Positions 1-13,824 of a stretch of 64,000 nucleotides of DNA are shown piece after piece (the first letter of the stretch is position 1; the number at the start of each line of letters is the position of its first letter). Origin of the DNA: Salvelinus alpinus (taxonomy: Eukaryota > Chordata > Actinopteri > Salmoniformes > Salmonidae); assembly GCF_045679555.1 (NCBI RefSeq), contig NC_092090.1, positions 34,630,309-34,694,308 of the forward strand, read 5' to 3'. Both the position numbers and the translations under genes were made by a program. The notes beneath the pieces were generated by a model. It did no database searches. It was not told the origin of the DNA and worked only from the letters and a program-made list of their open reading frames with translations.

Positions 1-512
1 GACCCTCCAGCATGACAATGCCACCAGCCATACTGCTCATTCTGTGCGTGATTTCCTGCAAGACAGGAATGTCAGTGTTCTGCCATGGCCAGCGAAGAGC
101 CCAGATCTCAATCCCATGGAGCACGTCTGGGACCTATTGGATCGGAGGGTGAGGGCTAGGGCCATTCCCCCCAGCAATGTCCGGGAACTTGCAGGTGCCT
201 TGGTGGAAGAGTGGGGTAACATCTCACAGCAAGAACTGGCAAATCTGGTGCAGTCCATGAGGAGGAGATGTACTGCAGTACTTAATGCAGCTAGTGGCCA
301 CACCAGATACTGACTGTAACTTTTGATTTTGACCCCCCCTTTGTTCACGGACACATTATTCAATTTCTGTTAGTCACATGTCGGTGGAACTTGTTCATTG
401 TTTGTCTCAGTTGTTGAATCTTGTTATGTTCATACAAATATTCACACATGTTAAGTTTGCTGGAAATAAACGCAGTTGACAGTGAGAGGACGTTTCTTTT
501 TTGCTGAGTTTA
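1..512 (+). mobile_element. Tc1/mariner transposon, 3' part (transposase C-terminus plus terminal repeat)
   Basis: The plus-strand frame at 44-313 encodes the C-terminal part of a Tc1-type DDE transposase. It contains the proline-rich stretch SPDLNPMEHVWD, which carries the last catalytic acidic residue, and ends in SGHTRY followed by a stop. Downstream non-coding sequence runs to a terminal repeat ending about GCTGAGTTTATA near position 510. The 5' half of the element is cut off by the window edge. This reading frame is one of the better preserved transposase ends in the window. Confidence 0.85.
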
Positions 513-998
513 TATAAAGTGTAATATTGGGATGCAAACTAAAAATGTAATACATTTCAACTCTATATCTGACATGGTACAAGTGTCTTCTTTTTTTTGT
601 TGCTGCCGATAACCATGAGTGAGAGGTGTATACTTTTGTTTCAAAGTAGATTTGTTTAAGACTACCAAGAAACACTCTGTGTGACCCTGATTTATCCCAC
701 TGCAGTAAAAGGTTAAAGAGGGGATTCTACTTCCTCTATGTGAAGCCCTTGAGGTGTCTCCTTCTCCTCACCTCCTTTTCAACCGTATTGGAGGAGACGA
801 TCCAAGGTCCTCTGACCTTCTTCTCCAATGTGTTTTGAGACAGGATTCGAGGAAAGATGTATCGCGAAAGATGTGGTAGCTATAGGCCAAGCATTGGTCC
901 AGCTTTCCCAGTCGGAGGTCGTTATTGTAAAACTTAAAAGAGAATGTGTTCTCAATGACTTACCTAGTTGAATAAAGGTAATAAATGAACAGACTCAC

Positions 999-1349
999 CT
1001 GCTACCTGGAGCAGTAGGGCTGCACTGCCGTAGGCCTCCACCCTGACGAAGCAGGTGTAGCTACCCTCGTCGGCCACCCGGACCCCTCTCAAGAGGAGCG
1101 AAGCGTTGCCCGCGCCCAGCTGAGAGGGGTACAGGCTGGTGCGGTTGGCGTAGCGCTCTCCCTGGTCTGCCAGCTGGTCCTGGCTGGCCCAGTAGCTGTG
1201 CACACTGCGCTTGGTGTCCGTCAGCTGCCAGAAGACACTGAGGTCAGACAGGTTGAAGGGAGAGGCGTGGCTGAAGGAACAGTTGAGGGTGGTGTCCATG
1301 CCATACAGCGCCACCACTGGCAGATCTGGGACATGCACTTCCAGGACAG
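999..1349 (-). CDS. cd276: cd276 (B7-H3), IgV-type immunoglobulin exon
   Basis: CD276/B7-H3 is a B7-family type I membrane ligand that modulates T-cell responses. This minus-strand exon is 351 bp. It is bounded by an acceptor (AG at 1351-1350) and a GTGAGT donor at 998, and both boundaries are phase 1, the usual arrangement for Ig-domain exons. It encodes an IgV fold with two canonical cysteines (TLNCSF and SYTCFV), the core tryptophan in VFWQLTDTK, and N-glycosylation sequons including ANRT and GNAS. The stretches PVVAL, WQLTDTK, YANRT, GNASL and RVADEGS.TCFV match mammalian CD276 closely, from memory of the family. It joins in frame to the signal-peptide exon at 11172-11267 across a 9.8-kb intron. 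The IgC, transmembrane and tail exons must lie left of the window. Another B7 paralogue is possible but less likely. Confidence 0.82.
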
Positions 1350-1392
1350 CTAGATAGGAGAGAGAGGAGAGTATGTCAATAACAGAAAACAT

Positions 1393-3388
1393 AGACCTGT
1401 GTGTTTAGCCATGTAGTGGAGAGAGATGTCGAAATAAGCTTTAGGGGGATGAATGAACTGCAATAAAGATGTAGCTCCTAAATATCCACTTGGAGACAGT
1501 GGTGAGTTAATAATCTAGATAGTGGTCTGTCTGGTGAGAAAGAACACTCTCCATCTCTCTCCAGAGTGTAGTGTCTCCCTCAACAGAACACTGGGCTAAG
1601 TTGCTCAATGGTGAGTGTGATTTGTTTTGTTTTAAAGCGGAAACCCTCCTTAAGGCATCTGATCTCCAGACTGCTTGTCTAGACTGGACGCTTCTGTTCT
1701 CTCCTCTTCTCTCTTCTTCTGTTCTCTCCTCTCCTCTTCTCTCCTCCCCTACCCTCCCCTCCCCTCCCCTCCCCTATCCTCTCTGCAGCCAAGAGCAGGC
1801 TCTGCATAATCATTCTGGCTTAGTAGCCATCTCAGACACCACAGAGAGAGGAGGCTACAGCTAAACCATTCTCAATTTATTCCTGTCTCCACTTCTACAG
1901 GTCTGATTGTGTGATGAACATCAGGACAGAAAAAGCCATTCCAACCCCTGAAATCCCCCTGAATCTAGTGTGATGCATCCTGTACTCGACTGTTGCTATT
2001 CTTTATGAGAATCTCTTCTGTACTCATGTCTTTCAGATTTAATAACAATCACACACTTTTGCATGAAATAGTTGTGATTGAGGTGTAACAATTGATTTCC
2101 CCATTATCAACAAACAACACTTTCCTCCGAGTGCAATCCGTGGATGAGGATGCTCAGTCAAGGCAAAGATATTTTGGTAGACACCAAACCTCACAGGAGA
2201 CCCCACATTCACCAATATCCCCCTGCTCATCTATAGGCACACTGCCACCTGCTGGATCCTCATGTAACTACAGGCCAAAGGAAAACTTGGCAAAACAGAC
2301 AATTTGCCAACACCTCAACATCCAAAAATATACCATCCACCACATCCAGAAAACCATGGAAACAAGCCCCAGTAACTAACTAATACAAGAATGTCATTCT
2401 AGGTGATGCACTACAGTTCTTCCCAACCCCTGTGAAAATCACAAAGCAGCTTTTTAATGTACACACAGTGGTGTGATGTTTTTCTATAGCCCCATAATGT
2501 GACTACACTTCCTCTGCCGTGCCACAGCACAGTCGACAATCCAATCCAGTAATTATGGCATACCATTACAGTAGCAGGAGTTATTGTAGGGCGGTATGGC
2601 TGTCTACCAGACTAACGTTCTACTAGTTTGTGTGCGTGTGTGTTTTTGTAGTGCTTTCTGGGTAATGAATAGGCAACAGGCACTTTGGTAGGACTGTAGT
2701 GGAAGTGACGGCCCCCACAGAGGCATGCACACAGAGGAGGGAGGAGACACAGCAATTAGATCACTCCCAGAGCAGACCGGAATGACTCACTCCAATGGGT
2801 TCACAGAGGAGGAGAGGTGAGAGGGAGGTAGGGGGAGAGAATTGGAGAGGGGAGAGGAGAGGGGGAGAGAGGGAAGAGAGGGCAGAGAGGGGGGAAATGA
2901 TGGAAGAGAGGAGAGAGGAAAGAGAGTGAGAGGGCAGCTTTGAGCGTGCACTTAAAGATAATATCAGGAAACAATCCAGGAGGGGAGAGCACTGCAGCCC
3001 ATCGCTAATCCCCTAACTCAGGACAGGGCCCAAGTCAGGGAAGAGATAGGTACTCATCCCTCTCTCCTTCAATCTCTTTCTCCCTCTAACCAGTGACCCT
3101 TTTCCTGGTGCCGGTCTGGTAAGGGTGCAGCAGGACATTGGGGCAGCATGTTAACACACTGACAGACATTCACAGACAGACTGAGAGCAGCAGGAGAGCA
3201 CAGCGTTTCACACCCACTTCAGTGCACCCAGGGGGGAGGGGCTTTTAGCTCTGACGTCATGGAAACTGTGAGTAAGCATCTGATGTCCTATTCCTTCAGA
3301 GGTGAAACACGGGTTGGGCAAACTGGTATTGTTTCTGCTTTTAACTTCTAGATATCTCCAACACTGTAGTATTTGTGATAACTGCTTT
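1393..3388. other. cd276 intron, low-complexity stretches only
   Basis: No coding exon was recognised here. Pyrimidine-rich CT tracts lie at about 1700-1790 and a purine-rich GA tract at about 2801-2935. Open frames across these tracts are compositional artefacts. Confidence 0.6.
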
Positions 3389-3580
3389 GGGGGCGGCAGG
3401 CAGCCTAGTGGTTAGAGCGTTAGGCCAGTAACCGAAAGGTAGTTGGATCAAATCCCCGAGCTGACAAGGTAAAAATCTGTCGTTCTGCCCCTGAGCAAGG
3501 CAGTTAACCCACTGTTCCCCAGTAGGCCGTCATTGTAAATAAGAATTTGTTCTTAACTAACTTGCCTATTTAAATAAAAC
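3389..3580 (+). repeat. HpaI-type salmonid SINE
   Basis: The tRNA-derived head has an A box (AGCCTAGTGGTTAGAGCG) and a B-box-like GGATCAAATCCC. The body contains the GTTAAC HpaI site, and the LINE-shared tail reads AAGAATTTGTTCTTAACT...TTGCC followed by A/T-rich sequence. A second copy is at 5386-5570, and the same tail ends the LINE at 24232-24912. Confidence 0.88.
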
Positions 3581-4122
3581 ATTTGGTCTAGTAGGTTGTG
3601 GTTGAAAAAGTGTATTGTGAGAGGTGGTGTCTCCCTATTTGAGCGAGGAGGGTTAAGGGCTCTCCCCGGCCCCTGAGAGGCGATAAAGAGATGCTCAGAG
3701 CAGAGAGTGGTGGAGGGAGGGGACGGCAGGGCAGATTTACACCCTGCACTTTGTGTTTATGGGCCCGGCTCTGTTTGAGTGCCTGTGAGAGAGACAGAGC
3801 CGTGCACTTTCACAGCCGACATGAAATAAACTCATTAAAGCCCTGTGAGCGCTGGCTGGCACTCTTCCCTCAGAGCGGAGCGCCAGGCAGGCAGGGAGAA
3901 AGGAGGGCAGACATACAGACAGGGAGGAAGAGGCAGGTAGGCAAGCAAGCTAGCAATGGTCCTGTTGGATATTTACATCACTCACTCCCCTCATCCCCTC
4001 CGCCTCCCTAATCCCTGGGCTGTCTCTTCAACCCCTACCTCAGCTCAAGATAACAGTGATGCTGTCACTGGGCCCTGGCTAGCCTAGTGCTAAGCTCACC
4101 AGTACAGATGCAGCCTCAAGAG

Positions 4123-4391
4123 TAGTGATGGGGTAAAAATCTACACAGTTCCATATCAGGATAGTAGTGTTTTCAGCACTTTTATTTCTAAAATATTTTT
4201 CACATGGCTCTCTCTCATCCCTCTGCAGCAGACATACGGTGAGCAATTTGTTTGGACCATGGAATCACAATAAAATCCCAGTATTGAATCGCAATACATA
4301 TAGAATCGTGAGAATCGCAATACATATCGTATTGGCACCTAAGTATCGAGATAATATCGTATCGTGAGGTCCCTGGCAATTCCCAGCCCTA
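4123..4391. mobile_element. hAT-type MITE, 269 bp, with 8-bp target duplication
   Basis: The termini TAGTGATGGG and CCCAGCCCTA are inverted repeats of each other with small differences. The flanks CTCAAGAG (4115-4122) and CTCGAGAG (4392-4399) agree at 7 of 8 positions, the size expected for a hAT target duplication. The interior contains repeated ATCGTAT/ATCGCAAT motifs and has no coding capacity. Confidence 0.72.
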
Positions 4392-4708
4392 CTCGAGAGC
4401 CACACGGAACTTGTGAGCTTAGATGAATAGTTCGCTGCACGGATATCCCTGCTAGTACAGATTAGCCCCGGCTAGTGCTAAACTAAGCTATACAGATGAG
4501 TGGAGCAGAGGGAATGAGGGGCCTGCTGAGTATAAAGCAGCATGGCAGGCATGGCAGGCAGCAGGCTGACAGGGGCTGGGAGGAGAACCACAGGCTTCAT
4601 ACATAGGCAGCTGACAAGGTGACACAACATGGCTCTTGGTAAACAAATTCCTTAGCCACAGCAGCAGTGACATCTCACCTCCGTCCTCCAGACGCAGGCA
4701 GGTGCACA

Positions 4709-4829
<121 letters not shown>

Positions 4830-5385
4830 CCAGGCATACGCACGCACCCATGCACACACACACACACATTCACAAGCAGAGGGCATTGTTATTCAGCTCA
4901 GTCCTGGCTCCTGACAGCTCCACAGCACTGTGAGAGTCAGTCTGAGACACAGGGCATTCTGACACTACAACATCCACTGTCATAGTACTGCTCCACAACA
5001 GACAGGTCCCAATCACCGTGTTCAGTGACACCTTACATACACACCTACACGCAGGCACGCACAAACACATTAACATCTCACTCTGCTTGCGATCACTAAG
5101 GTTGAATTCACTCAGTTCAATAGAATGTACCCCCGTATCCACATCTAGGAGAATGCAACACATTGCCTACACATTCAGTGTTGATGTGCCATTCAGCTGA
5201 CCCTGGTCAGTGGGACACAACCCTAAACAGAAATACCTAAACCCGTAATAACCGGATCCCTTTAATAACCTGGGCTGTTAAACACAAGGGCTTCAATAAG
5301 ACCACAACTTCCATCTCCCTCCAGCTCCTGATGCAATAACCCACACTGCTCAATAACCCTGGTTCATAACTGCTTCTCCAATAAA

Positions 5386-5570
5386 GGGGCGGCAGGTAGC
5401 CTAGTGGTTATAACATTAGGCCAGTAACTGAAAGGTTGCTGGATCAAATCCCCGAGCTGACAAGGTAAAAATATGTTGTGCTGCCCCCGAACAAGGCAGT
5501 TAACCCACTGTTCCCTAGTAGGCTGTCATTGTAAATAAAAATGTGTTCTTAACTGACTTGCCTAGTTACA
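5386..5570 (+). repeat. HpaI-type salmonid SINE, diverged copy
   Basis: Same structure as the copy at 3389-3580: the tRNA-like head GCGGCAGGTAGCCTAGTGG, GTTAACCCACTGTTCC in the body, and the tail TTCTTAACTGACTTGCCTAG. Several substitutions relative to the other copy show that it is older. Confidence 0.88.
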
Positions 5571-7213
5571 TTTCAAAAATAGTGAACTGTGCTTCATAAC
5601 ATTGAACAGCACATAGGTTATCACCTACTAGGCCAGTAGGCACCTTACACAGAGGTTAAATTACCCCTGCTCGATAACAGATGGCAGAGCTACCAGTACT
5701 ACTGTTCATTAGAAGATGTTAGGTACACATGTTCAGAGATATGGTAAAGCCCCTTTGTCGAACACGGCATAAAGGAACAGCCATGATAAGAGTGCACAGA
5801 CACACATACACTGGAAGGCAAATTGCAGCGGTAATATTGACTTAACTAAGTAAACACACACAGGCAGTGTAGTTAGTGTTCTGTCTGGCTAAGTAGTGAG
5901 CTGCTTCAAAAGCTGTGGCAATAATGCCCCCATCGGGTGGTCAAAAGTACTGCAGCTCCAGACATGTTGGTCTTTACACGAATGGCCCACCGGAATATCT
6001 AACGAACAGGAAGTTCTCAGATGCTTAGTGGCCTTTCACAACAGCTATTCTTTCAGTCAATGTCGTTGTTCAAACACGCCAACTAAAGCCTTTCTTCAAA
6101 GCGTTTCCAAGCCCAAAACCTTTCAAATACGTCCAGGGGAACACAAATAAAAAGCTACATTGAGAAATGTAGTAGTATTTTAGACGTGGTCAGCGTAACA
6201 CTGCTGGGAATTATCCCTCACGACACATAGGGAATCTATTCTAAACCTGAGCCTTTCCTCCCCTCCTGAAAGAGAGACACAAAATGGAGGGGATTATGTA
6301 GGTCTCTGAGCCTTGAATAATGGGGTCACTCATGACATTTACCAATTTAACACTGTCTCCCCATATCTGGGCTACAGTCATCATAGTGTGAAAGCCATCT
6401 CTGTCTGTGAGAGATATATGAGGTGCAGATAGCTAGTGGAGCAGACAGGAGCTCAGGTTGCTTATTTTCAGCAACGTAATAAATCAAGATGCACCACACT
6501 TCCTTTCTCCTGACTCTGTCTGTCTATCTCTCTTTCTCCCTCTCTCTCCCTCTCTCTCCCTCTCTCATTTGTCGTTTATGCTCTCTCCATCTTCTTCTCT
6601 CCACAGACAGGGCGGGCGGGTGCTTTATCAGGGGGAGCTGGTCTCATATCCCGTCAATAAGCTGTTAATGGGCTCTGACAGGCAGATAATGGGGGGCCAG
6701 TTGCAGAGGAGCTGCCTGGGAGATAAGGACAAGCCTAACCTTCCTCCACCACCTGCCTGAGAGAGAAGAGAGAGAACACAACCTGGGATGAGTATGAGGA
6801 GCGAGCCATAGGAGCAAATCCATCCCAGCAGGAGAGGGGGTGGGGTGGATTTGAGTTTGTGCAGCTTAATCCAAATGACTGGGGTTAAGGTGAGCCTATA
6901 CGCTATGCATACGATTACAGAAAAGCCAAGCTAAGTTGATCAGAAAGCAAAACTGTATTATTGTAGGGGTGGCAAATGTTTGGGTTCTAATCCCTCAGAT
7001 AGACAAGTGTTTGACACCTGCTGGCCCTGGTAATAACCAAAGCCATGTCTGGGAGGGCAGAGTCTTTGCTCAAATCACAGGCTGCAATTTTGTTCTGCCT
7101 TATGAAGGGGTCGGGGAGCAGTGGATGTCTACATTAATGCAGGGGGTTAAGAGGTTAAAGGCTCAGTGGCTGGGGCTGTGTGTCTGGATGTTAACCTGAG
7201 CCTGTCTCCTCCT
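5571..7213. other. cd276 intron, no recognised gene
   Basis: Only a CT-rich tract at about 6520-6600 stands out. Short open frames here have no recognisable family and lack convincing exon boundaries. Confidence 0.5.
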
Positions 7214-7518
7214 GAGACATTGTGACCTCACTCAGGGCCCTGTAACCATGGCAACACCTGACCCCGCCTCTCCCGAGACACAGTGACCTCACTCAGGGCA
7301 CTGTAACCATGGAAACACCTGACCCCGCCTCTCCTGAGACACAGTGACCTCACTCAGGGCACTGTAACCATGGCAACACCTGACCCCGCCTCTCCCGAGA
7401 CACAGTGACCTCACTCAGGGCACTGTAACCATGGAAACACCTGACCCCGCCTCTCCTGAGACACAGTGACCTCACTCAGGGCCCTGTAACCATAGAAGCA
7501 CCCGGTAACTGTGGTAAC
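7214..7518. repeat. 61-bp minisatellite, about 4.7 units, with RFX X-box-like core
   Basis: The units begin at 7214, 7275, 7336, 7397 and 7458 with an exact 61-bp period. Each contains GTGACCTCACTCAGGG and a GTAACCATGG(C/A)AAC core, at 7242, 7303, 7364, 7425 and (degenerate) 7486. Unit variants alternate (GGCAAC, GGAAAC, GGCAAC, GGAAAC; CTCCCGAG/CTCCTGAG), suggesting a 122-bp higher-order unit. The array lies in the large cd276 intron. Confidence 0.93.
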
Positions 7519-8630
7519 AACCTGTAGGTAAGTGTCTCCTCTCTCTGTGTGTCAGGCAGGGAAGCTTCTTACTCAGCACCAAGCAATGATGCTGCTTTAC
7601 AGGCACAGATCAGAGCTGTGGTGGTGGGTCATTCATCCTGTTCATCACAGCCCACTAAACACAAAGATATTTGGCTCCAGGCCCCAGCAGCCCCCAGGCC
7701 CCGCTCAGCGCTCACCACGCAGAACTGCAATCTCGGCACGTTACGCGCATCAATGTTTAAGCGATCCCACAAGATAGCTTTTTTAGGACTTGTTCAAATA
7801 ATCATGAGGTGCTTGATGGGTAATGCACTCTGTTTAAATGGCTAGGCTACAGTGCAGAGTGAGCGGGGAGAGAGAGGGAGGGGCCAGCAGCTCAGTGCAG
7901 TAGCCAACCTGCTAGTAGACTGACTGGGCATTATGTATGCATCGCAGCGGAAGCAATCTTTGTCGAGCCTGTCCTCGATTGTTTTTAAAAGGATACTTCA
8001 CTGGCCACAATCAAATTAGCAAGAACATCACTGATACGGGGTAATAACCCGAAATTGAATTTCTGCGCGGGCCAAAGAGTCCCCTCTCTACAGAATCAAT
8101 TGCTGTGAAGAGAAAAGGAGGACAGGGAGAGGGCATTCCTAGTTAGCAGACCTCAAAGGGTACACCAGAGATGCGGGCGTGAGCAGGCTATTTACACGCT
8201 TCAAGGCCTTGCCATAACGTCTGCCGCTCTCTGACTGCCACACTAGATGTGATCTATTCAATTATGCTAATTAATTAGAACTACCTCCCAGCTCTCGTCA
8301 TTAAAACTGAATCCAGGTCAGCTTGCCATTTTTGCATTTGCACGACTACAATTTCCCTTTTAACGTGGAGATGCTAAGAGCGGGCAGGTGGGCGCAAGCA
8401 GCAGCAAATGGCAGAGGCCTGGCAGGCTGGTGGCAGTGCTGACAGAACAGAGAGCATGACAACAAGCAATTAGCCAGACAGCATCCTGTTAATGCTTCTG
8501 CTTTACACTACTGGCTCTACTGCCTCTCAGCTGCTAATGCTGCTTACGGAGCCTGGATACTAGGCCTACTTACTGTAGCGGTGCTGGTGCCAGTGCTTGC
8601 CCACTGAGAGTACTGCTTCTAGTCTAGTGC
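7519..8630. other. cd276 intron, non-repetitive, possible conserved non-coding DNA
   Basis: No repeat family or exon was recognised. The stretch 8250-8360 holds an AT-rich homeodomain-like motif (GCTAATTAATTAG at 8268-8280) in otherwise mixed-composition sequence. See the findings. Confidence 0.35.
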
Positions 8631-8639
8631 AATTCAGGG

Positions 8640-9393
8640 TTATTAACGGCCTCCAACTCAATCATCAAGTTTGCAGATGACAGTGGTAGGCTTGATAACC
8701 AAAAATGACGAGACAGCCTACAGGTAGGAGGTGAGGACCCTTAGAGTGTGGCTCAGGAAAATAACCTCTCACTCAATGTCAGCAAAACAAAAGAGATGAT
8801 CGTGGACTTCAGGAAACAGCAAAGGGAGCACCCCTCATCCACATCGACGGGACAGCAGTGGAGGTGGAAAGTTTTAAGTTCCTCTGTGTATATATCACCG
8901 ACAAACTGAAACGGTCCATGCACACAGACAGTGTGGTGAAGAAGGCGCAACAGCGCCTCTTCAACCTCCTGAGGCTGCAAAAATGTGGCTGTCACCGAAA
9001 ACCCTCACTAAGTTTTACAGGTGCCCAATTTAGAGCATCCTGTCGGACTGTTTCACCGCCTGGTACGGCAACTGCACCGCCCACCACTAGCACAGAGAGG
9101 CGGCTGCCTACCTACAGACTTGATATCATTGGCCACTTTAATAAATGGAACACTTGCCACTTTAAGAATGTTTACATATCTCGCATTACTGATCTCATAT
9201 GTCTATACAGTATACTGTATCCTTCACTATCTATTCTATACTATCTATTGCATCTTAGCAGCTCTGTCACTGCTAGATATTACCTGTTAGACACTGCTGC
9301 ACTGTCGGATCTAGAAGCATAAACATTTCGCTACACTCGCAATACCATCTGCTAACCATGTGTATGTGACCAATAAAATTTGATTTGATTTGC
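8640..9393 (+). mobile_element. LINE (L2/CR1-type) 3' end, reverse transcriptase C-terminus and tail
   Basis: The plus-strand frames carry the FADD box region of a non-LTR reverse transcriptase (AAGTTTGCAGATGACA), then NNLSLN-like and EMIVDF-like stretches, with frameshifts between them. The frame at 8858-9322 contains VESFKFLCVYITDKL, parallel to VESFKFLCVHINNKL in the minus-strand LINE at 18717. The element ends in a simple tail of TTTGATTTGATTT. It is 5'-truncated, as is usual for LINE copies. Confidence 0.85.
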
Positions 9394-9403
9394 ATTAAAA
9401 GTA

Positions 9404-9852
9404 CACTAAGTATAGCAAACATTAGGAACACCTTGTTTCTCAAATCGTTGGGGCATTGACTCTACAAGGTGTCCAAAGTGCTCCACAGGGATGCTGGCCC
9501 ATGTTGACTCCAATGCTTCCCACAGTTGTGTCAAGTTGGCTGGATGTCCTTTGGGTGGTGGACCATTCTTGATACACAGGAAACCCAGCAGCGTTGCAGT
9601 TCTTGACCCAAACCGGTGCGCCTGGCACCTACTACCATATCCCGTTCAAAGGCACTTACATTTTGTGTCTTGCCCATTCACCCTCTGAATGGCACACATA
9701 CACAATCTATGTCTCAATTGTCTCAAGGCTTAAAAGTCCTACTTTAATCAGTCTCCTCCCCTTCATCTACACTGATTGAAGTGGATTTAGAAGTGACATC
9801 AATAAGGGATCATAGCTTTCACCTGGTCAGTTTATGTCATGTATACTCAGTG
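9404..9852 (-). mobile_element. Internally deleted Tc1-like element
   Basis: The terminal inverted repeats CACTAAGTATA and TATACTCAGTG are flanked by TA on both sides (9402-9403 and 9853-9854). The minus-strand frame at 9440-9628 is a short transposase remnant (about 62 residues). The catalytic core is missing. The element sits directly beside the LINE tail that ends at 9393. Confidence 0.75.
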
Positions 9853-11171
9853 TATATGTATACTGAAACAAAGAAACCTGTCACCGCCACATTAAGCAAC
9901 AATTCCATTGGGGACGAGTCCCTCTGCAGAAGAACTGACAACAGCTGTGCTAAGCAACATTTTCTTATTTTACGCACCAAGACAATGTTACACACCAACA
10001 GCTTAGACGGGGACTCTACCTCTGTACTCAACTAGAGGTTGTCTTGGGAGAGTGCAGCGGCAATGTGGCAGCCTCAGAGTGTAATCCTGTGTGGAGATAG
10101 GGGTATTTAATGGTGCAGCACAGGAGTGACACTGATACGGTTATTTAATGGCGGAGTAGAAGAGAGACACTGTAGAAGACAAGTGGGATTAGCAAGGGCC
10201 TATAATCCTAATCAGAGACCTACTGGAGACAACAGGCCCAGAGGACCCCAGGTCTCACACACAGATACAGACACACACACACCAGCACATACACACGTGC
10301 ACACCCACTCACTATTTCCACATGACAGCCTGTCTCTATCGACAGACTTTCAAAGCACATGACTTAGTGTATGAACTAAAACACGCTGTACAGCGTTACC
10401 TAATACTGTAAATCCTTAATTCAACAGTAAATTCCAGTAAGTAAATAAAGGACAATCATATAGTTTGTGAGGCAAAAACATTATTAACTACAACTTAAAG
10501 AGATACACAGAATCTGTCCGAGACGCCTCCCTCCCTCCCAGTGAGAGGGCCGAGACAGCCACCACAGCCAGTAATGAGCAGGCCAGAGACCCATTAAGCT
10601 GGAACAGTACTAGGCCCTAATGAAGCCCTGCTCCTAGCTCTCTCACTCTCAGAGTCTCTGTCTGACTGCTGACTCCAGCACACTGCCCTGAGCACTACAA
10701 CAACCCTGCTGCCTAGTGCCCAGGCTACACCAACCACAACTCCCCCTTACTGGAACATGAGAGGCTGACTCCCCCACCACACTCTCTGACTCACTGGAGA
10801 AAAACTACACTCTTTGCAAGTCTCTTCTCAGGCAGGACCTCACCATACTAACTCCCCCAGGGCTCCATTCCAGCTCTGGCTAGAGAAGGACAAACCCAAC
10901 CAATTTTCCTGTCCAAATCTAACTTTCCGTCTGTTAAGTCATAACGTTCCAAATGTTCCCATTCTGTAAGGTTTTCATTGTCTTTACTTTTTTGCACTGT
11001 TAAGGATATTCATTTGAGCTGTTGTTTTGTCTTCCTTGTAATTTATTTGAAGGGAATGACTAAAACCCCTGTTGGGCGTATTGTTTAGATGGCGGTGGAA
11101 TTACACTTGGTGGTAGCTTTGATCTCTGGGTAATGGCGGGCTGGGGAGGGGGACAGGGGGACACCACCCAC
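9853..11171. other. cd276 intron, no recognised gene
   Basis: A short CA-rich stretch lies at about 10256-10310. Otherwise I see nothing in this interval. Confidence 0.5.
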
Positions 11172-11267
11172 CGAGAGCTTGCACAGCAAGCAGAGTGGGC
11201 AGCAGGAGGGACAGCATGGTCTTCCTGGGGGTCTCGGTAGCGCGGGTCAGCCTCGTCAGACACAGCA
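11172..11267 (-). CDS. cd276: cd276 signal-peptide exon with start codon
   Basis: This minus-strand exon has an acceptor AG at 11269-11268 and a GTGGGT donor at 11171. The ATG lies at 11217-11215, preceded by about 50 bases of 5' UTR. The coding part is a typical signal peptide, MLSLLLPTLLAVQAL, with a hydrophobic leucine-rich core and small residues near the expected cleavage point. It ends in phase 1 (one base of the next codon), exactly matching the phase-1 start of the IgV exon at 1349. The join reads ...[12 protein letters not shown]. The upstream acceptor implies at least one non-coding 5' exon further right, which I could not locate. The assignment rests on phase, orientation, spacing and the signal peptide, not on sequence conservation of the peptide itself. 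Confidence 0.7.
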
Positions 11268-11561
11268 CTGTGGAAACAAACACAGAGACATGATCTGATT
11301 CACTCTGGCCCAATTAATTTAAATATAACATTTCAGACAAGAAATCATCAAAAGAAAGACAGGGGAGTGCAAACAGCTACCGCCCATGTCAACTAAATCA
11401 AATGTCAACATTAAACCAGCTGTGGGAAATCCTGCAAGAGAGAGGGAAAGAGAGAGAGAAAGAGAAATAAAATAGAGAGAGGAGAGTGAGGGAGAGAGAG
11501 AGAGAAAGAGAGAGAGAGCTGGATTGTGACCTGTTGCCACAAGAAAAGTGCAACCATTGAA

Positions 11562-11812
11562 GAACAAACATCATTGTAAATACAACCCATATTTATGTTT
11601 ATTTATTTTCTCTTTTGAACTTGAACTATTTGGACATAATATGACATTTGAAATGTGTTTATTCTTTTGAACTTTTGTGAGTGTAATGTTTACTGTTAAT
11701 TTGTATTGTTTATTTCACTTTTGTTTATTATCTACTTCACTTGCTTTGGCAATGTTAACATATGTTTCCCATGCCAATAAAGCCCATAAATTGAAATTGA
11801 AATGGAATTGAT
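11562..11812 (+). repeat. 3' end of a non-LTR retrotransposon (LINE tail)
   Basis: An AT-rich stretch ends with CCATGCCAATAAAGCCC followed by a short tandem tail of TTGAAAT/ATTGAAA units. This is the form of a 5'-truncated LINE end. GA-rich simple sequence lies on both sides (11435-11520 and 11810-11870). Confidence 0.6.
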
Positions 11813-12071
11813 AGAGAGGGAGAGAGAGATAGGGAGAGAAATAGGGAAGAGAGAGAGAGAGAGTAAGAGAGCCGTACACAGTACTAGGCATTTCTTTCAG
11901 GTCATTAGAGCTGAGTGAAGGGAACTTCCATTCTGACAGGAAACAGCCGAGTTACTCGTCTAGTGGCTTCAGGACGCCCACCAGTGGGAAAACATTAGAA
12001 CTCTACTGACTCCTACCACACAAAACTGTCTCCTGTCTTCCACCACTCTATTGGTGGGAGACGGCAGAGAG

Positions 12072-13804
<1,733 letters not shown>

Positions 13805-13824
13805 GATTGTGTGTGTGTGTGTGT

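Noticed and set aside
3691..4011. 106-residue plus-strand frame
   Set aside because: Arg/Gly-rich low-complexity translation inside a cd276 intron, with no family resemblance.
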